A DNA stretch of 64,000 nt from Massospora cicadina (Eukaryota > Entomophthoromycota > Entomophthoromycetes > Entomophthorales > Entomophthoraceae), in NCBI GenBank assembly GCA_022478985.1, contig JAKSZP010010595.1, positions 124,001-188,000 of the forward strand, read 5' to 3'. Under the pieces are notes generated by a model that searched no databases, had not been told where the DNA came from, and saw only the letters and a program-made list of their open reading frames with translations. Made by a program: the position numbers and the translations under genes. Below, piece by piece: positions 54,135 to 64,000 of the stretch; the first letter of the stretch is position 1, and every line of letters begins with the position of its first letter.

Positions 54135-54950
54135 TTATTTCTTCAGTAGATACACCAGAGGCTTGGAGGTGTCTGCAAAATGGGGGATAAGTTGGTAATA
54201 ATAGCCCACCATATCTATAAAAATTTGTACATCTCGTAGGGATTTAGGGGGAGTCATCTGATTAATACCAAAGACCTTATCATCCTTTAGGGATATTCCG
54301 GCTTTACTGACCTTATGACACAAAAAGTCCATCTCACTCTGGAAGAAAGAGCATTTTGATGGCTTTAGTTTTAACAATGATTGCCGTAACCTCTGAAAGA
54401 CTTGCCTGAGGTGATCTAGATTTTTATTAAAGGCTTTTGAAAAATCGGTAATATCATCAAGATAAACTAGTACGCAGGAGCATTTTAAATCGCTTAGTAG
54501 TCCATTCATAGCGCTTTGGAAGGTAACAGGGGTGTCACAAAACCCCTGAGGCATTTGAGTGGGCTCAAATAGTTCTTCACTGGTAATTGAGAGCACATTT
54601 TGCCCAATCTTCTGGTGAAAATATACTTGCCAGTGTCCACTGGCGAGATCCATATCTGAGAAATAATGAGACCCCAACATTAAGCGTAAAGAGTCATCTA
54701 TATGTGACAGGGGGTAGCTATCTTTGTGAGTAATTGTTTAAAGGCTGCAATAATTTATAACAATCTGGTAGCTACCATCCTTTTTCTGAATTAATAGGAG
54801 TGGGGAAGCCCATGGGCTTTTGGAAGACACACGTAACCAAGCCTCTAATGGTTGCTGTAACTCTAAGTCCATTTGAGCTTCCTCTACTTTAGATTTTCGA
54901 TATGGTCAGGATATAAATGAAGGGTGATCTGCAGTTTCAATTTGATGAAT
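54135..54950 (-). pseudogene. Gyp-C reverse transcriptase
   Basis: The 181-codon frame 54680-54135 on the minus strand holds palm and connection: MDLASGHWQVYFHQKIGQNV, EPTQMPQGFCDTPVTFQSAM, CVLVYLDDITDFSKAFNK (intact YLDD) and MVGYYYQLIPHFADTSKPLV. The fingers lie upstream (54690-54950) in broken frames. A stop-rich region separates RT from protease. Confidence 0.9.
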
Positions 54951-55779
54951 TACCCCAGACATTTTCCCATAGTCACTTGGTCCCAAGTAAAAATACCACC
55001 ATACTCCTCAAGGAGGTCTTCAAAATCCTGGTATTCGTATGGGTAAGATTATCCCCAATTCTACTGTCAACAAAAGCTATGGTGGGTGGTGGATTAATCC
55101 TAAATCATGTAACGAGCCAAAACAATTTACATCGGCAATGTTCTTAATGGGACATAGTTTACATAAGCGTTAGGGGCATGTTGAGGGACCTATAGATTTA
55201 GAGGTTGTATTTAAGAATAGAATAGATATAGATTTTTTTATTAGGCAGGGTCCAAACTTCCCGGGAAAGTCAACGCTTTATTTATGGAAGGGTTTGGGCA
55301 TCCACTAAGCTCCAAAATATGATCAAGAGGGTAAGAATCTGATCCTGTATCTACAATAACTTATAAGCCCAAAGGTATTGTAATAGAACGAGGGGTATAC
55401 AAAGAGATTCCATCTTTGGCATCCACAGCCTCTGGGGTACTTAATTTTCCCCTTAATACTTAAAACTCAATTTTACAAATTGAGGGTTGGGTATTTGAGG
55501 AAGCATGTCTGTATTTTAGTGGCATCTTTATTTTTTGACAGGGAGTTTGAATATTAATAGAATCTGATACCCTAGTAGGAATAGGTATTTTTCCTTGTGG
55601 TAGATGATGCAGTTAAACTCCTACATCAGTTAGACCCCAATAAGCAACTTGTAGTTATTAGAATTAGCACAACAGTGGTGGCAGTAATTAATAACTTCCC
55701 AAAATGAAGGGGTAAAGCAGAATAGGCTCCTATCGGCTTAGTAGACTGACTAAATGCCATCCCACATTCAGCTTCGTGG

Positions 55780-55900
55780 ATCAAGTTGGGAGCCATTTTT
55801 ATATTTTACAAAGTCAGAAGGAAATAATGTTTTCTGGAGAACCAGTGTCAATTATTGCCAAAACTATAACCTTGTGGACTACTACTTTGAATCAAACCAC
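55780..55900 (-). pseudogene. Gyp-C protease active-site region
   Basis: Minus strand VIVLAIIDTGSPENIIS (about 55820-55870): intact DTG of a retropepsin. The surrounding domain is spread over short frames between 55200 and 56000. Confidence 0.75.
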
Positions 55901-55999
55901 TGAGGAACCAAAATGGGAGTTAACAGCTAATAGGCTGCCACTAGGTTTTTCAGTAAAGCAAGAGGAGTGTTCTGCTATGGCCAAGATTGAGGTTGATAA

Positions 56000-58396
56000 A
56001 TGCGTTTAAGAGGTTTATCTGCCAAGGTTTGGCTTTCTATAGAAGAGCTAATCACCAAAATTTGTTTAGGTAACTGACCAACATAGAAGTAAGAAAGCTG
56101 AATGTTTTTATTTCGTTAATTAGACAGAGGGACTTCAACTTTTGCCTGGGCAGATAACGCAAAACAGCTGGAATTACTGGGGATACAGCTAGAACTAGAA
56201 CAAGGGTCTTGAGGCACTTTTTTCCGTCAGCATAGGGAGCCTCTTGCCTTATAATGACTGCTCTTTTGCTGACTTACATTGAAGGATGCGGCAATCAGCT
56301 ACAGTGTGGTTGTTTATTCAGCACTGAGTGCAGTATAATCTAGCTTTAGGCGAATCAGAGGGTGTAACGGCTAATACTTGGGGCCGGGGCTTATTGGTGT
56401 TAAAATGAAGTGGCCTGACTGGTTTATGTAGTTCAGCTGGGCTTTCAATATAGCCTCTTTATTATGTAGAAGGGACGTTAAATTAGAGTTCACCGCCTCA
56501 TGATAAAATAAGATTTTAGGCATATGTTTAAATGCTGAAAATGCAGAAGTAATGGCATCACCTAACATAAGACGATTCCCTGCAACCAGAGTTTGTGCCA
56601 AGAGGTAAAAATGGTGGGCGAATTTGCTGATAGTTTCTCCTCAATTAAGACTGATACCTGTAAAGGTTTGTTTTTGGTTGGTTAAGGTTTTTAGCTCCTG
56701 AATTCCCAAAGTAAGGCAGTCTTGGCCTCAATCAAATTATGGTAATGCATCAGATGGGGGACCATACTGTACTGAGCCATACAGCTAAGACAGTTAATCA
56801 AATGTTTGAGTCGTTGATGGTCAGTCATTTCCTCATACAGCTTTCATAGTAATATAAGAAAGAGAAAATACTTCCCTCTATAGTTACGTATTTATCTTTA
56901 AAAGAAGGTTTAAATGTACCACTTGGGGGTTGGAGGATGAACGACATGAACTGATATGGGGACAGCGCTTTCACAAAATGATGAGGCGGTATCTTGGGAA
57001 TATGCTTGATGTTGAAGCGCATCTAATTGTCTCCGCAGATCATTAAGATTGTCAATTGTTTGATCTACTTGTTCGTGAGTGTCTTTGAGAGCTGATTTTA
57101 TGGCCTTGAGTTGGTTTGGTTGGCGTACTTCAATTTTTTAAAGAAGTATTAGTGGCTTGGAGGTCGAGTTGATGTTTTGGTGTTGAGCACTTTTCTCCAA
57201 TCCACATACCAAAGCAGGTAGGGTGGCCAAGGTCCTGAGGCGTTCATGATGAACAGGTAAGGAAACTTTGAGAGAGATGTGTAAGACCATCCCAAGTAAG
57301 TTGGGCTCCTTTGGTGACACGTCCTAATTTGACATCAAAATTTTTCATTTTTTGGATTAATGCCTGGAGGCGTTTGTCAAGGATTCTGAGGTCACCACTG
57401 GGTCCTAGAGGGCCTCTGAGCCCAGGGGGTCCCCTTCCTCCATATTGTCCACCATGATCAGGGGGTCCTCTTTCACTCCATGTCCAACATGACCAGGGGT
57501 CCTCACTCACCTTCACGTCCACCATAACTAGGAGGTCCACGATCACCAGGCCCTCCTTAAAACCTGGAGTTATAGAAACTATTCTCGCCTTCCCTTAATT
57601 TGTAGATCATTTCATTCAAGGTCTAGAGGCATCATCAATAGAGGTGATAAAGTTACCAAACTTGGAGCATACTTTGTGGGTATAATTTTGACTTGATTAT
57701 GGATTATAGCCTCTAGTTGACTAAATGAGTTGTGAGTTCCGTTTAAATGAAACTCATGATTTCTTGATCCAAACGGGTGAGCACATATTTTATTTCATCA
57801 ATAAACTGAATATTTTTCCATAATAGCGGTTCTATTTCATTACAAAACTGGGAGGCAGATTGAAAGAGTTGGATGAGCTGTGAGTGTATGGTCTTCAATA
57901 GCTGCAAGTGACAGAGTAATTTATATTGATGGAACCCCACTACTTATAGTAAATGGTATAGTTTGAGATGGAAAAATTGATGCAGGTAGCGTTCCATAAG
58001 TCCAGCTCCAACTTGTTCTATATCAGGCAAAGAACTTTGGACTAAGTTCATTATAGGAGCTGGCATGGCAAGGGCTCTTCTTCTACTGGCTCAGCCCCAG
58101 GGACGAAGGCCCCAGATAAGAGAAGCTGGAGGACTTCAGCGAAGTTAGACAGTTGTAAGCTATATTGTTCAATGGATGGAGCATGGAGGGTTCTTCTATA
58201 TAATGGAAAAAGATAATATTACAGTTGGTCATGGCATCACTGACATTCATGTTGATTACCCAGTCACTGAGATGGGTGGCTTCATGATCTGAGGAGTTTT
58301 CCAAAACAAATTCGTTACTATCCATTTTTACTTTTGTTGTTAATTTTTTAACTTTAACCGCAAACTCATGGTGCAACCTGGCGGGTGCACCAATTT
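56000..58396 (-). pseudogene. Gyp-C gag with zinc knuckle and Gly/Pro-rich segment
   Basis: Minus strand. The N-terminal frame 58421-58083 crosses out of the LTR edge (HHEFAVKVKKLTTKVKMDSN). The middle (57546-57244) has a glycine/proline-rich stretch (RGPPDHGGQYGG, RGPPGLRGPLGPSGD) followed by a helical LDKRLQALIQKMKNFDVKLG. A capsid-like frame is 56601-56371 (RLMLGDAITSAFSAFKHMPK). The nucleocapsid knuckle (about 56285-56340) reads LYCTQC, stop, INNHTVADC: all four ligands of CX2CX4HX4C are present around a nonsense codon. Role: capsid and RNA packaging. Confidence 0.75.
58377..58392 (-). other. Gyp-C primer-binding site
   Basis: Minus strand TGGTGCACCCGCCAGG, four bases after the 5' LTR. 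Starts TGG; the tRNA would end in GCGGGTGCACCA. Confidence 0.6.
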
Positions 58397-58858
58397 TGTC
58401 AGGATCACGGGTTAATACCATGGATCATTTTTGTTGTTTGAGGGCTAGATGGCTTGAAGTCTGAGGATGCTGGTTACTTACCTGGGTTGCTTCTCACGAT
58501 CGTGGAGTCTTGTTTAATCCAGATAAAGATTCTGGTGTGGTACCATTAAATAAATACAATTTTCACTCTAAATTGCGAAAAAGGGGAGAAAAAGAGTAAG
58601 GTTTATTTGCTTAATACCAACTATAAATGTGAAAGTGGGGGAGGTGTTTCAAGGGAAAGTATTAGCCGCCCAAGCCTAAATCTAAGAAATCTAACCAATA
58701 GGGGTTCAAAAAAGCAAAATTATCCCATTCAATCCACTTGTGCTCATCTCATAGCTTAGGTTTGAACCCTGATAGAAGAATGAGCTTTTCAGTCAGTTTG
58801 GGATTGATTCCAATTATCTGAAGCATCCAAAATGGCCGTTCAGATGAGAATCCTGACA
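58397..58858 (-). repeat. Gyp-C 5' LTR
   Basis: Plus-strand limits TGTCAGGATC and ATCCTGACA; partner of 51969-52429. Confidence 0.9.
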
Positions 58859-58863
58859 CTGCT
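58859..58863. repeat. Target duplication of Gyp-C, right copy
   Basis: CTGCT, partner of CTTCT at 51964-51968. Confidence 0.55.
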
Positions 58864-59127
58864 CAAAAAAGCCAATACACTTGCAGGATTTGATTCTTAT
58901 ATAAGCCTTGGCCAACTTTTGGAAAACTTCCTCAAAGTGTTGCATATGCTTTGTAGACGTTATGGAAAGTACATTCAGATTGTCCAAATATATTAATGTG
59001 CAGGAAGTTTTTAAATCCCCTAATAAGCTATCTATAACGCTCTGGTGTATCCTTGTGGCATTACACAGCCCTTGCGGCATCCTAGCGGGCTGGTAAGGAC
59101 CCTGTGTGGTAATCATCACTCTCTTTT
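58864..59127 (-). pseudogene. Gyp-D RT palm fragment
   Basis: Minus-strand frame: TTQGPYQPARMPQGLCNATR, CTLIYLDNLNVLSI (YLDD has become YLDN), FEEVFQKLAKAYIRIKSCKC and IGFFEQ. It is cut on the left by Gyp-C and on the right by Lin-5. The Gyp-D reading resumes at 51963 with the connection region, so this is the upstream half of the same RT. Confidence 0.85.
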
Positions 59128-59145
59128 TAAAAACTTTTCTCTCTC

Positions 59146-59165
59146 GTTGCAAACACTTTTGCAAC
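59146..59165 (+). promoter_or_regulatory. Lin-5 5' terminal hairpin
   Basis: GTTGCAAACACTTTTGCAAC, identical to Lin-3. Confidence 0.7.
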
Positions 59166-59226
59166 AAATTCAATTCAAGTCTAGTTAAAGTTTAATAATA
59201 TCATTTAGGAGATTAGTTAGCGCCAA

Positions 59227-60646
59227 ATGTCATGGAGCAGTTGGGTGAGTAAAGTAAAGGGCACATGTGTTGACCAAACGTCAACCAAAATTTCATAAGC
59301 GCCCCAGCGAGTCCAGCAGAATAGATAAAATTAGTTATAAAAAACCGGCGGTAACTATTTTCTTAAAAATTTTGGCTTGCCAAGTGCGCTTCAACCAGTT
59401 CATCAATATGCCGCACTCCCAACCACTATCATCAGTGGAACATGGAATATGTGTTTTCCTGGATACTCAGCAAATGGCGCTTTGGGAGATGTTTTTTGGA
59501 GATGTACACACACATTTCCTAAACGCGGTGTACATTGCACCCCACTCCATGCCATGCGGTTGGTTGGATCTTGGCTTCAAAAATAAGGAAGCGGCGGACA
59601 AAGCCTCAAAAGTGCGCATAGTAGTAGACCTCCCAGATGGTCAACGGGTTGTCAAAACGAAGCACACCTGATGGACTAAATTGAACCAAATTTTCATGAC
59701 TTTTGACTTCCTACCCACAACAATCAAGTGCACTGTGCTCGAGCACCACCTGAAGGCTTGGCTCACCATATACGGAGAAATACAATCCTTCAAAATGCAA
59801 CACTTTACACTAATGCCAAACCTGTGCACAGGCAAAGCGATTGCTGTTCTCACCCCATCCTTTGGGATAGTGGAGGATTTAACCCAAATCTCACACACCG
59901 CTTTCATCACAATCAATGGGCAAAACACTCATCCATTCCAGGTCACCGTAGATAATGTGCCCCCCATCTTTACGTTCTGTAGTGATTTTGGCCACAAGGC
60001 CCACACCTGCCCTATCAAGGAGGGCATTACTCATCAAGAAATTTTCTCAGATTCAATGGCCGGTGCAGATTCCCACTATGAACTGGCACTAGACACCAAC
60101 GCAGCCTTCCCATGGGGAGCGCAAGGCTGTTACATTCTAGTAAAACCAGTGTTCCCACAAGAGCGGAAGAAGGCCAAGCAGGCCCACAGGGCGGCAGCCA
60201 ATGAGGCGGCCAAGACTGCATCTGCAATCCTACCAGCCCTGCTCCAGGAGGACATTGAGACTTTCATGGTGGAAGCTGCCCGCAAATCCCTCAACCAATC
60301 AGATTGGGATGCCCAAGCCAGTTGGGCCACTCAAGCTGAAAACCTGATGGACAAATCATTTTCACCTGATCAATGTGCCCAAGCATTGATTGGGACCGAG
60401 TCACTCACCAACAATCCTGCCAAAATTCTACCTCCAAGCGTGGTGCACTACAAATGCACACACCGCAAAAAATATTGTCCCACAGTGGGGAAAAGCAGAA
60501 GGCAAAAGCCAACTCGAACCCCACTGCTAAAGCTTCCCACACTGACACATACTTTATAGCACTAAATACTCGCACTGCAGTGCAGCGACGTGCTGAAAAA
60601 GAGAGGCTGAATAGCATGGGTGCCCTTCCCTCGCACCTAAGGTGCA
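59227..60646 (+). pseudogene. Lin-5 ORF1, broken
   Basis: ATG at 59227 (MSWSSWVSKVKG) shifts frame after about 13 codons into 59267-59671 (KKPAVTIFLKILACQVRFNQ, HSMPCGWLDLGFKNKEAADK), which ends at a stop where Lin-3 has the Arg of KCTRWTK. The next frame, 59681-60559 (292 codons), has LMPNLCTGKAIAVLTP and a zinc knuckle reading IFTFCSDFGHKAHTCP: the first Cys of CX2CX4HX4C is Phe, the other three ligands remain. The tail is Ala/Gln-rich as in Lin-3. The end lies at the palindrome and ORF2 start. Confidence 0.9.
60632..60646 (+). promoter_or_regulatory. Lin-5 palindrome before ORF2 ATG
   Basis: CGCACCT-A-AGGTGCA directly before ATG at 60647, as in Lin-3. Confidence 0.6.
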
Positions 60647-63600
60647 ATGGGGGAGCCTTCACTTTAGGGATGTTGAACATGGCTGAACTCAAGAGCTTGC
60701 CGTCCTAGGCTAGGTAACTGAGTTTTTTACAAAATAATTTACCTGAGGACATCCTGGCCATCCAGGAAAACCACTGTCCGCGCAGTACTGAGAAATCATG
60801 GAAAACCATGCTCCTCCCTTCCCTCTACTTTTGGTCTATGCATTGTGGGGTGCTAGTTTGTGTGAACTGTAGTTTTAAATTTATTTCATCATATTCATAC
60901 CTAAACGGCCACGTCCTTGTTGTCACCTTTTCATGGGATGACAAAGTGCATGCTGTCATAACATTTACACCCTAACCTGTGTTCAAGAATGTCAGAAATT
61001 TTTCTCAACAGTCAATTCCCTTCCGCTACCCCCTGACCCATTTGTTAATGGAGACAAGAACTGCTGGATGAACCCATCCACAGACCGCTGGCCCTCATCA
61101 TCTACACCCCACAGGGGAACGTTGAACTTTGCATTCTCAAAGCCACCCTAGGGCTGTTCAATACTTTGCCGCAACATACTTTGCTAATCACTAACATGTC
61201 GCGCCCCCACATACACAACAGCCAGCTAAGGTCCATGACCCGCATCAACCTTATTATTGTGCCATTGAAATTTCAAACCCAAATTTCCCACTTCACCATG
61301 ATAAAATTGATTTCTCCGACCACAGGATGGTATTGATTTCCTTCCATTTATCCAATTGAGCAGCCCAGGCGCCAAAATGGTGCAAACTCCGCCCTGCCAA
61401 AATTGCGTCACCAAGAATTTCCTCATGGGTGGAATCTGTGACCTCAGCTCCAGAGTTTGTCACACCGTTATGTGCAGATCCAATTTCCACCTGGTCAAAC
61501 TTCAAGGTGAACACAATCTGCCAAGCTCGCCACCTCTCCTCCCGCCACTCACAGGCTGCCTTGCAGTCATTTTGCGCACAACTGGCAGAGTTAACCACAT
61601 GGAGTCTAACGTCACCACTGCAGCTACAGCCCAGCTTGGGATCACAAGTGGGTAGAAGTGTCCACCCGCCTCAACACTGGTGAGACAACACAAGCATTGG
61701 GTTTGTGTTCAGTATAAAGCTAAGCATATTACAGCGGGTGATATGTGCTTCACTTACTTTTTCAAAATTTCACACCGGGATGAGTTTGGTCTACACACAG
61801 GTGCAAAGGACAGACCACTCCATCACGGATACGCCAGCCAAAGTAGCAATCAAAATACAGAACTATTACTCTGAACTGTATTGATCCGCTCCAATTCCGC
61901 CAACTGAAATGGAAACTTTTCTTGAAAGTTCACACATCCACAACATTTCCCACTTCCCAGAGAAGATGAATTTGATTACTTAGGCTGAACTCTGGTCCAC
62001 CATTCGCGGTGCACCATATAGGAAATTCCCTGGTCCAGACGGCATCCCTTATGAGTTCTTTAAGAATTAGTTCAAAGATTTATCTCCTTGCTGCTTGCCT
62101 CTATTAACCAATGCCTTCTGGAAACGCGCCTCCTTCCTGGAGGGAAAGAGGCCTTCACAATTACATTGTAAAAAAAACTGATAAGATGGACTTGGCCAAC
62201 TAGCTCCCCATTTCTCTCATCAACACAGACAAAAACTTTTTTATTAAAATCATGGCTAACCGTCTAGGGGTTGCTGCCCCTGTTCTCATTTCCCCTATAA
62301 AATTCAGTTTCATACCCAAAAGGTCGATTTGGGACAATATACACACCGTAGCCAACGTCTGTCAGTCCATGGCCTCTGGACACTTGTGTTTTTAGACCAG
62401 CAGAAAGCCTATGATAGAGTCAACTGAGAATACCTCAGAGCCTGCCTCCATAAGTTTTGCCACCCTCCTCTTCATTAATTGGGTGATGTTGCTAACGGAA
62501 TCCGCCACAATGGCTGTGCGTGGCCCTGGCTTCCTCACGGATGTAGTCCGCCCTCAAAGGGGACTACTCCAAGTGGACCCTCTTAGCCCACTATTGTATA
62601 ACTTCAGCCTTGACCCACTTCTTTTTTAATGTGAATGCCCACCTAACTGAAATCCATATGCAAGGGCAAGCCCCTGTCAAGATGTTGGCGTTTGCTGATG
62701 ATTGTGTGGTTTGGGTGTCTAACAATCATGATGCATGCACGTTTGAAGATACTATCCAGGTTTACTCCATGGTAATTAATGCAGCACGCAATGCCTCCAA
62801 AACTGAATTGTTCTCCTTGGCCGGTATCAAGCCCGCTGGGCCCAGCGCCCTGTTTTCCACCTGTCTCGTCGACTAGCTCATGGGTTCACTTGCCCCTCCC
62901 ATCCCAATCCGTCCCACCTGTGCTCCCCTTTGTGCAAAACCCACCTCTGGTCCGGTATGCCATTTGGGGGTGTGACTGGAGGCAGGAGGGTACGCCTCAA
63001 TGATGATGGAAAAGCATATCCTGGACAACGTTATGAAACACATAGCCTCCCTAAAAGCAGTCAGACCTCCCTTACAGGAAGGGTAGTGCTATACAGCTCT
63101 ATGCTCCTATATTAAGTTTGGTTTTTGGGCCATGCTATTGCCTTTTCCCCATCTTCTTCGCCTCGTTATATGCCCTCCTGAAAGGGTGGCTTTGGTTAGG
63201 CCGCCCACCGCCAGTGCTCCTTGATGTCATGTTTGACCCTCGCCATTGTGTTGGCATGGGCCTGCTAAACTATGAGGTCCACACCGCCAAAATACCTGGC
63301 TCCTGGATTGCTGCCATCATCAACCTACTAACTCAGCCCAGCACAGGTCCCGCGCAGCCCGCTCCAAATTCTCCTGCGCCCTGGACCTCACCAATACTTC
63401 CCACCCCCACTCTCTGTTAAAGTGCCTTGCTTCACATCCTTCTGCTGGTGTCCACATGGGACGTCGCCACACTTAAAAAGGATCCTCCTCTCCATGCGGA
63501 GAGCTGAGTGGAAAATTTGAATCAGTGGGCACACCTCCCATAGAGGGCGTCCCTCTCCTCAGTTCACCCAGGAGGTACAAGGCCTTCCCATTCAGAACAG

Positions 63601-64000
63601 AGTGATACCCATGCGAACCCCTATCATGGCCAGGGTGGACTACCTGGACATGATGGACATCCCCTACCCCCTTAATACCCAGAAAGCCATTTGGAAGTAT
63701 GCCCACCACCCTCTTCTGCAGCTGCATATTTATTCCCATGTGTGGCGTTGCTTGAAACGGGTATTCCATACTTCCAAACGCTATAACACTTTGCACTCAT
63801 CCTGTGTCTTGTGTGGCCAGTATGGAATGCTGGTTCACCACCTGGAAGAGTGTACTCTATCTAAAGAGATATGGCGTGAGGTGCAACGTCTGTTTCGCCA
63901 GGATAAGGCACAGTTCTTCAGCCTGTCTAAGGACATGTTTGCTTTATCCATGGCTTCCCCTCTTCCACCCTCCCTACGAGCCTTGGTAGTCGCAATCTCT
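60647..64000 (+). pseudogene. Lin-5 ORF2, broken and incomplete
   Basis: ATG at 60647 is followed by a one-base deletion relative to Lin-3. Endonuclease (60660-61350): LGMLNMAEL, DILAIQE with an asparagine where Lin-3 has T, and NGDKNCW. Linker (61500-61900). RT (62200-62880): KRSIWDNIHTVANVCQS-like text, INWVMLLTESATMAVRGPGF, RGLLQVDPLSPLLYNF and AFADDC (DD kept; RQGDP has become LQVDP). C-terminal part (63100-64000): LDVMFDPRHCVGMGLLNYEV, RVDYLDMMDIPY and a CVLCGQYGMLVHHLEEC zinc motif near 63800. The window ends in the following helical segment. Confidence 0.85.

Larger units (their letters stand above)
51969..58858 (-). mobile_element. Gyp-C: Ty3/gypsy element in Gyp-D RT
   Basis: A minus-strand Ty3/gypsy element of about 6.9 kb with LTRs of 461 and 462 bp having 7-bp inverted ends (TGTCAGG/CCTGACA). 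Order from right to left: 5' LTR, primer-binding site, gag, protease, RT, RNase H, integrase, polypurine tract, 3' LTR. Stops and frameshifts in all genes. Its primer-binding site differs from that of Gyp-A, B and E. Confidence 0.9.
59128..64000 (+). mobile_element. Lin-5: LINE, cut by window end
   Basis: A plus-strand member of the Lin-3 family inserted in Gyp-D RT. The 5' end has the CTTTTCTCTCTCGTTGC start near 59134 and the 5' hairpin; ORF1 starts at 59227; ORF2 follows the palindrome at 60632. The window ends inside the C-terminal domain, a few hundred bases before the expected 3' end, so its right target duplication cannot be seen. More decayed than Lin-3 and Lin-4. Confidence 0.9.

Noticed and set aside
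57244..57546. A host collagen-like gene
   Set aside because: It lies between the 5' LTR and the zinc knuckle of Gyp-C on the same strand, hence within gag.
1..64000. tRNA, rRNA, bacterial operons, phage or defence systems
   Set aside because: No cloverleaf, rRNA core or bacterial gene cluster was recognised; all coding signals are retroelement domains or unidentified short frames.

Overview
This window is a eukaryotic, gene-poor, transposon-dense region. I see no host gene, tRNA, rRNA or CRISPR array, and nothing bacterial or phage-like. Almost every recognisable stretch is a decayed retrotransposon of one of two kinds: Ty3/gypsy LTR elements (called Gyp-A to Gyp-F here) and an L1-like non-LTR (LINE) family with a CCHC-knuckle ORF1 and an endonuclease-reverse transcriptase ORF2 (Lin-1 to Lin-5, plus an ORF1-only relative, H1). 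I cannot name the species. Such nesting is typical of expanded genomes of plants, some fungi and some protists.

The main result is that most of the window resolves into one nested structure. Gyp-D is a minus-strand Ty3 element running from about 2.2 kb past 59.1 kb. Its integrase was split by Gyp-E (3304-50393, minus), which has LTRs of about 1.07 kb ending TGTTAA/TTAACA-like and a 5-bp target duplication GAGCT on both sides. Gyp-E was in turn hit by Lin-1 (in its left LTR), Lin-2 (in its 3' internal region), Gyp-A (plus strand, in its RNase H domain, TSD aatgt/aatgc), H1 (between the two halves of its protease region), Lin-3 and Lin-4 (in its gag/leader). Gyp-B (minus) sits inside the RT of Gyp-A (TSD ttggc/ttggt). 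Gyp-C (51969-58858, minus) and Lin-5 (from about 59128, plus, running off the window) sit inside the RT of Gyp-D. A different, plus-strand Ty3 integrase (Gyp-F, 1060-2233) lies at the left edge.

Layout: 1-1059 unassigned; 1060-2233 Gyp-F integrase; 2228-3303 Gyp-D 3' end; 3304-9623 left LTR of Gyp-E with Lin-1; 9624-10707 Gyp-E remnant; 10708-16003 Lin-2; 16011-18472 Gyp-E 3' part (an unidentified ORF, then integrase); 18473-31867 Gyp-A with Gyp-B inside; 31873-33903 Gyp-E RNase H, RT and part of protease; 33920-35955 H1; 35972-37702 Gyp-E protease and gag; 37720-43024 Lin-3; 43042-43390 Gyp-E; 43405-48675 Lin-4; 48690-50393 Gyp-E leader and right LTR; 50399-51963 Gyp-D integrase, RNase H, RT; 51969-58858 Gyp-C; 58864-59127 Gyp-D RT; 59128-64000 Lin-5.

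All elements carry stops, frameshifts or mutated catalytic residues, so none looks autonomous as it stands. Lin-3 and Lin-4 have perfect 17-bp and 14-bp target duplications and are the freshest. The most noteworthy new observations are: H1, an ORF1-only LINE relative; two tiny retro-insertions (30 and 17 bp) that share the same 3' tail and have perfect target duplications; and two conserved inverted repeats in the LINE family, one at the 5' end and one directly before the ORF2 start codon.
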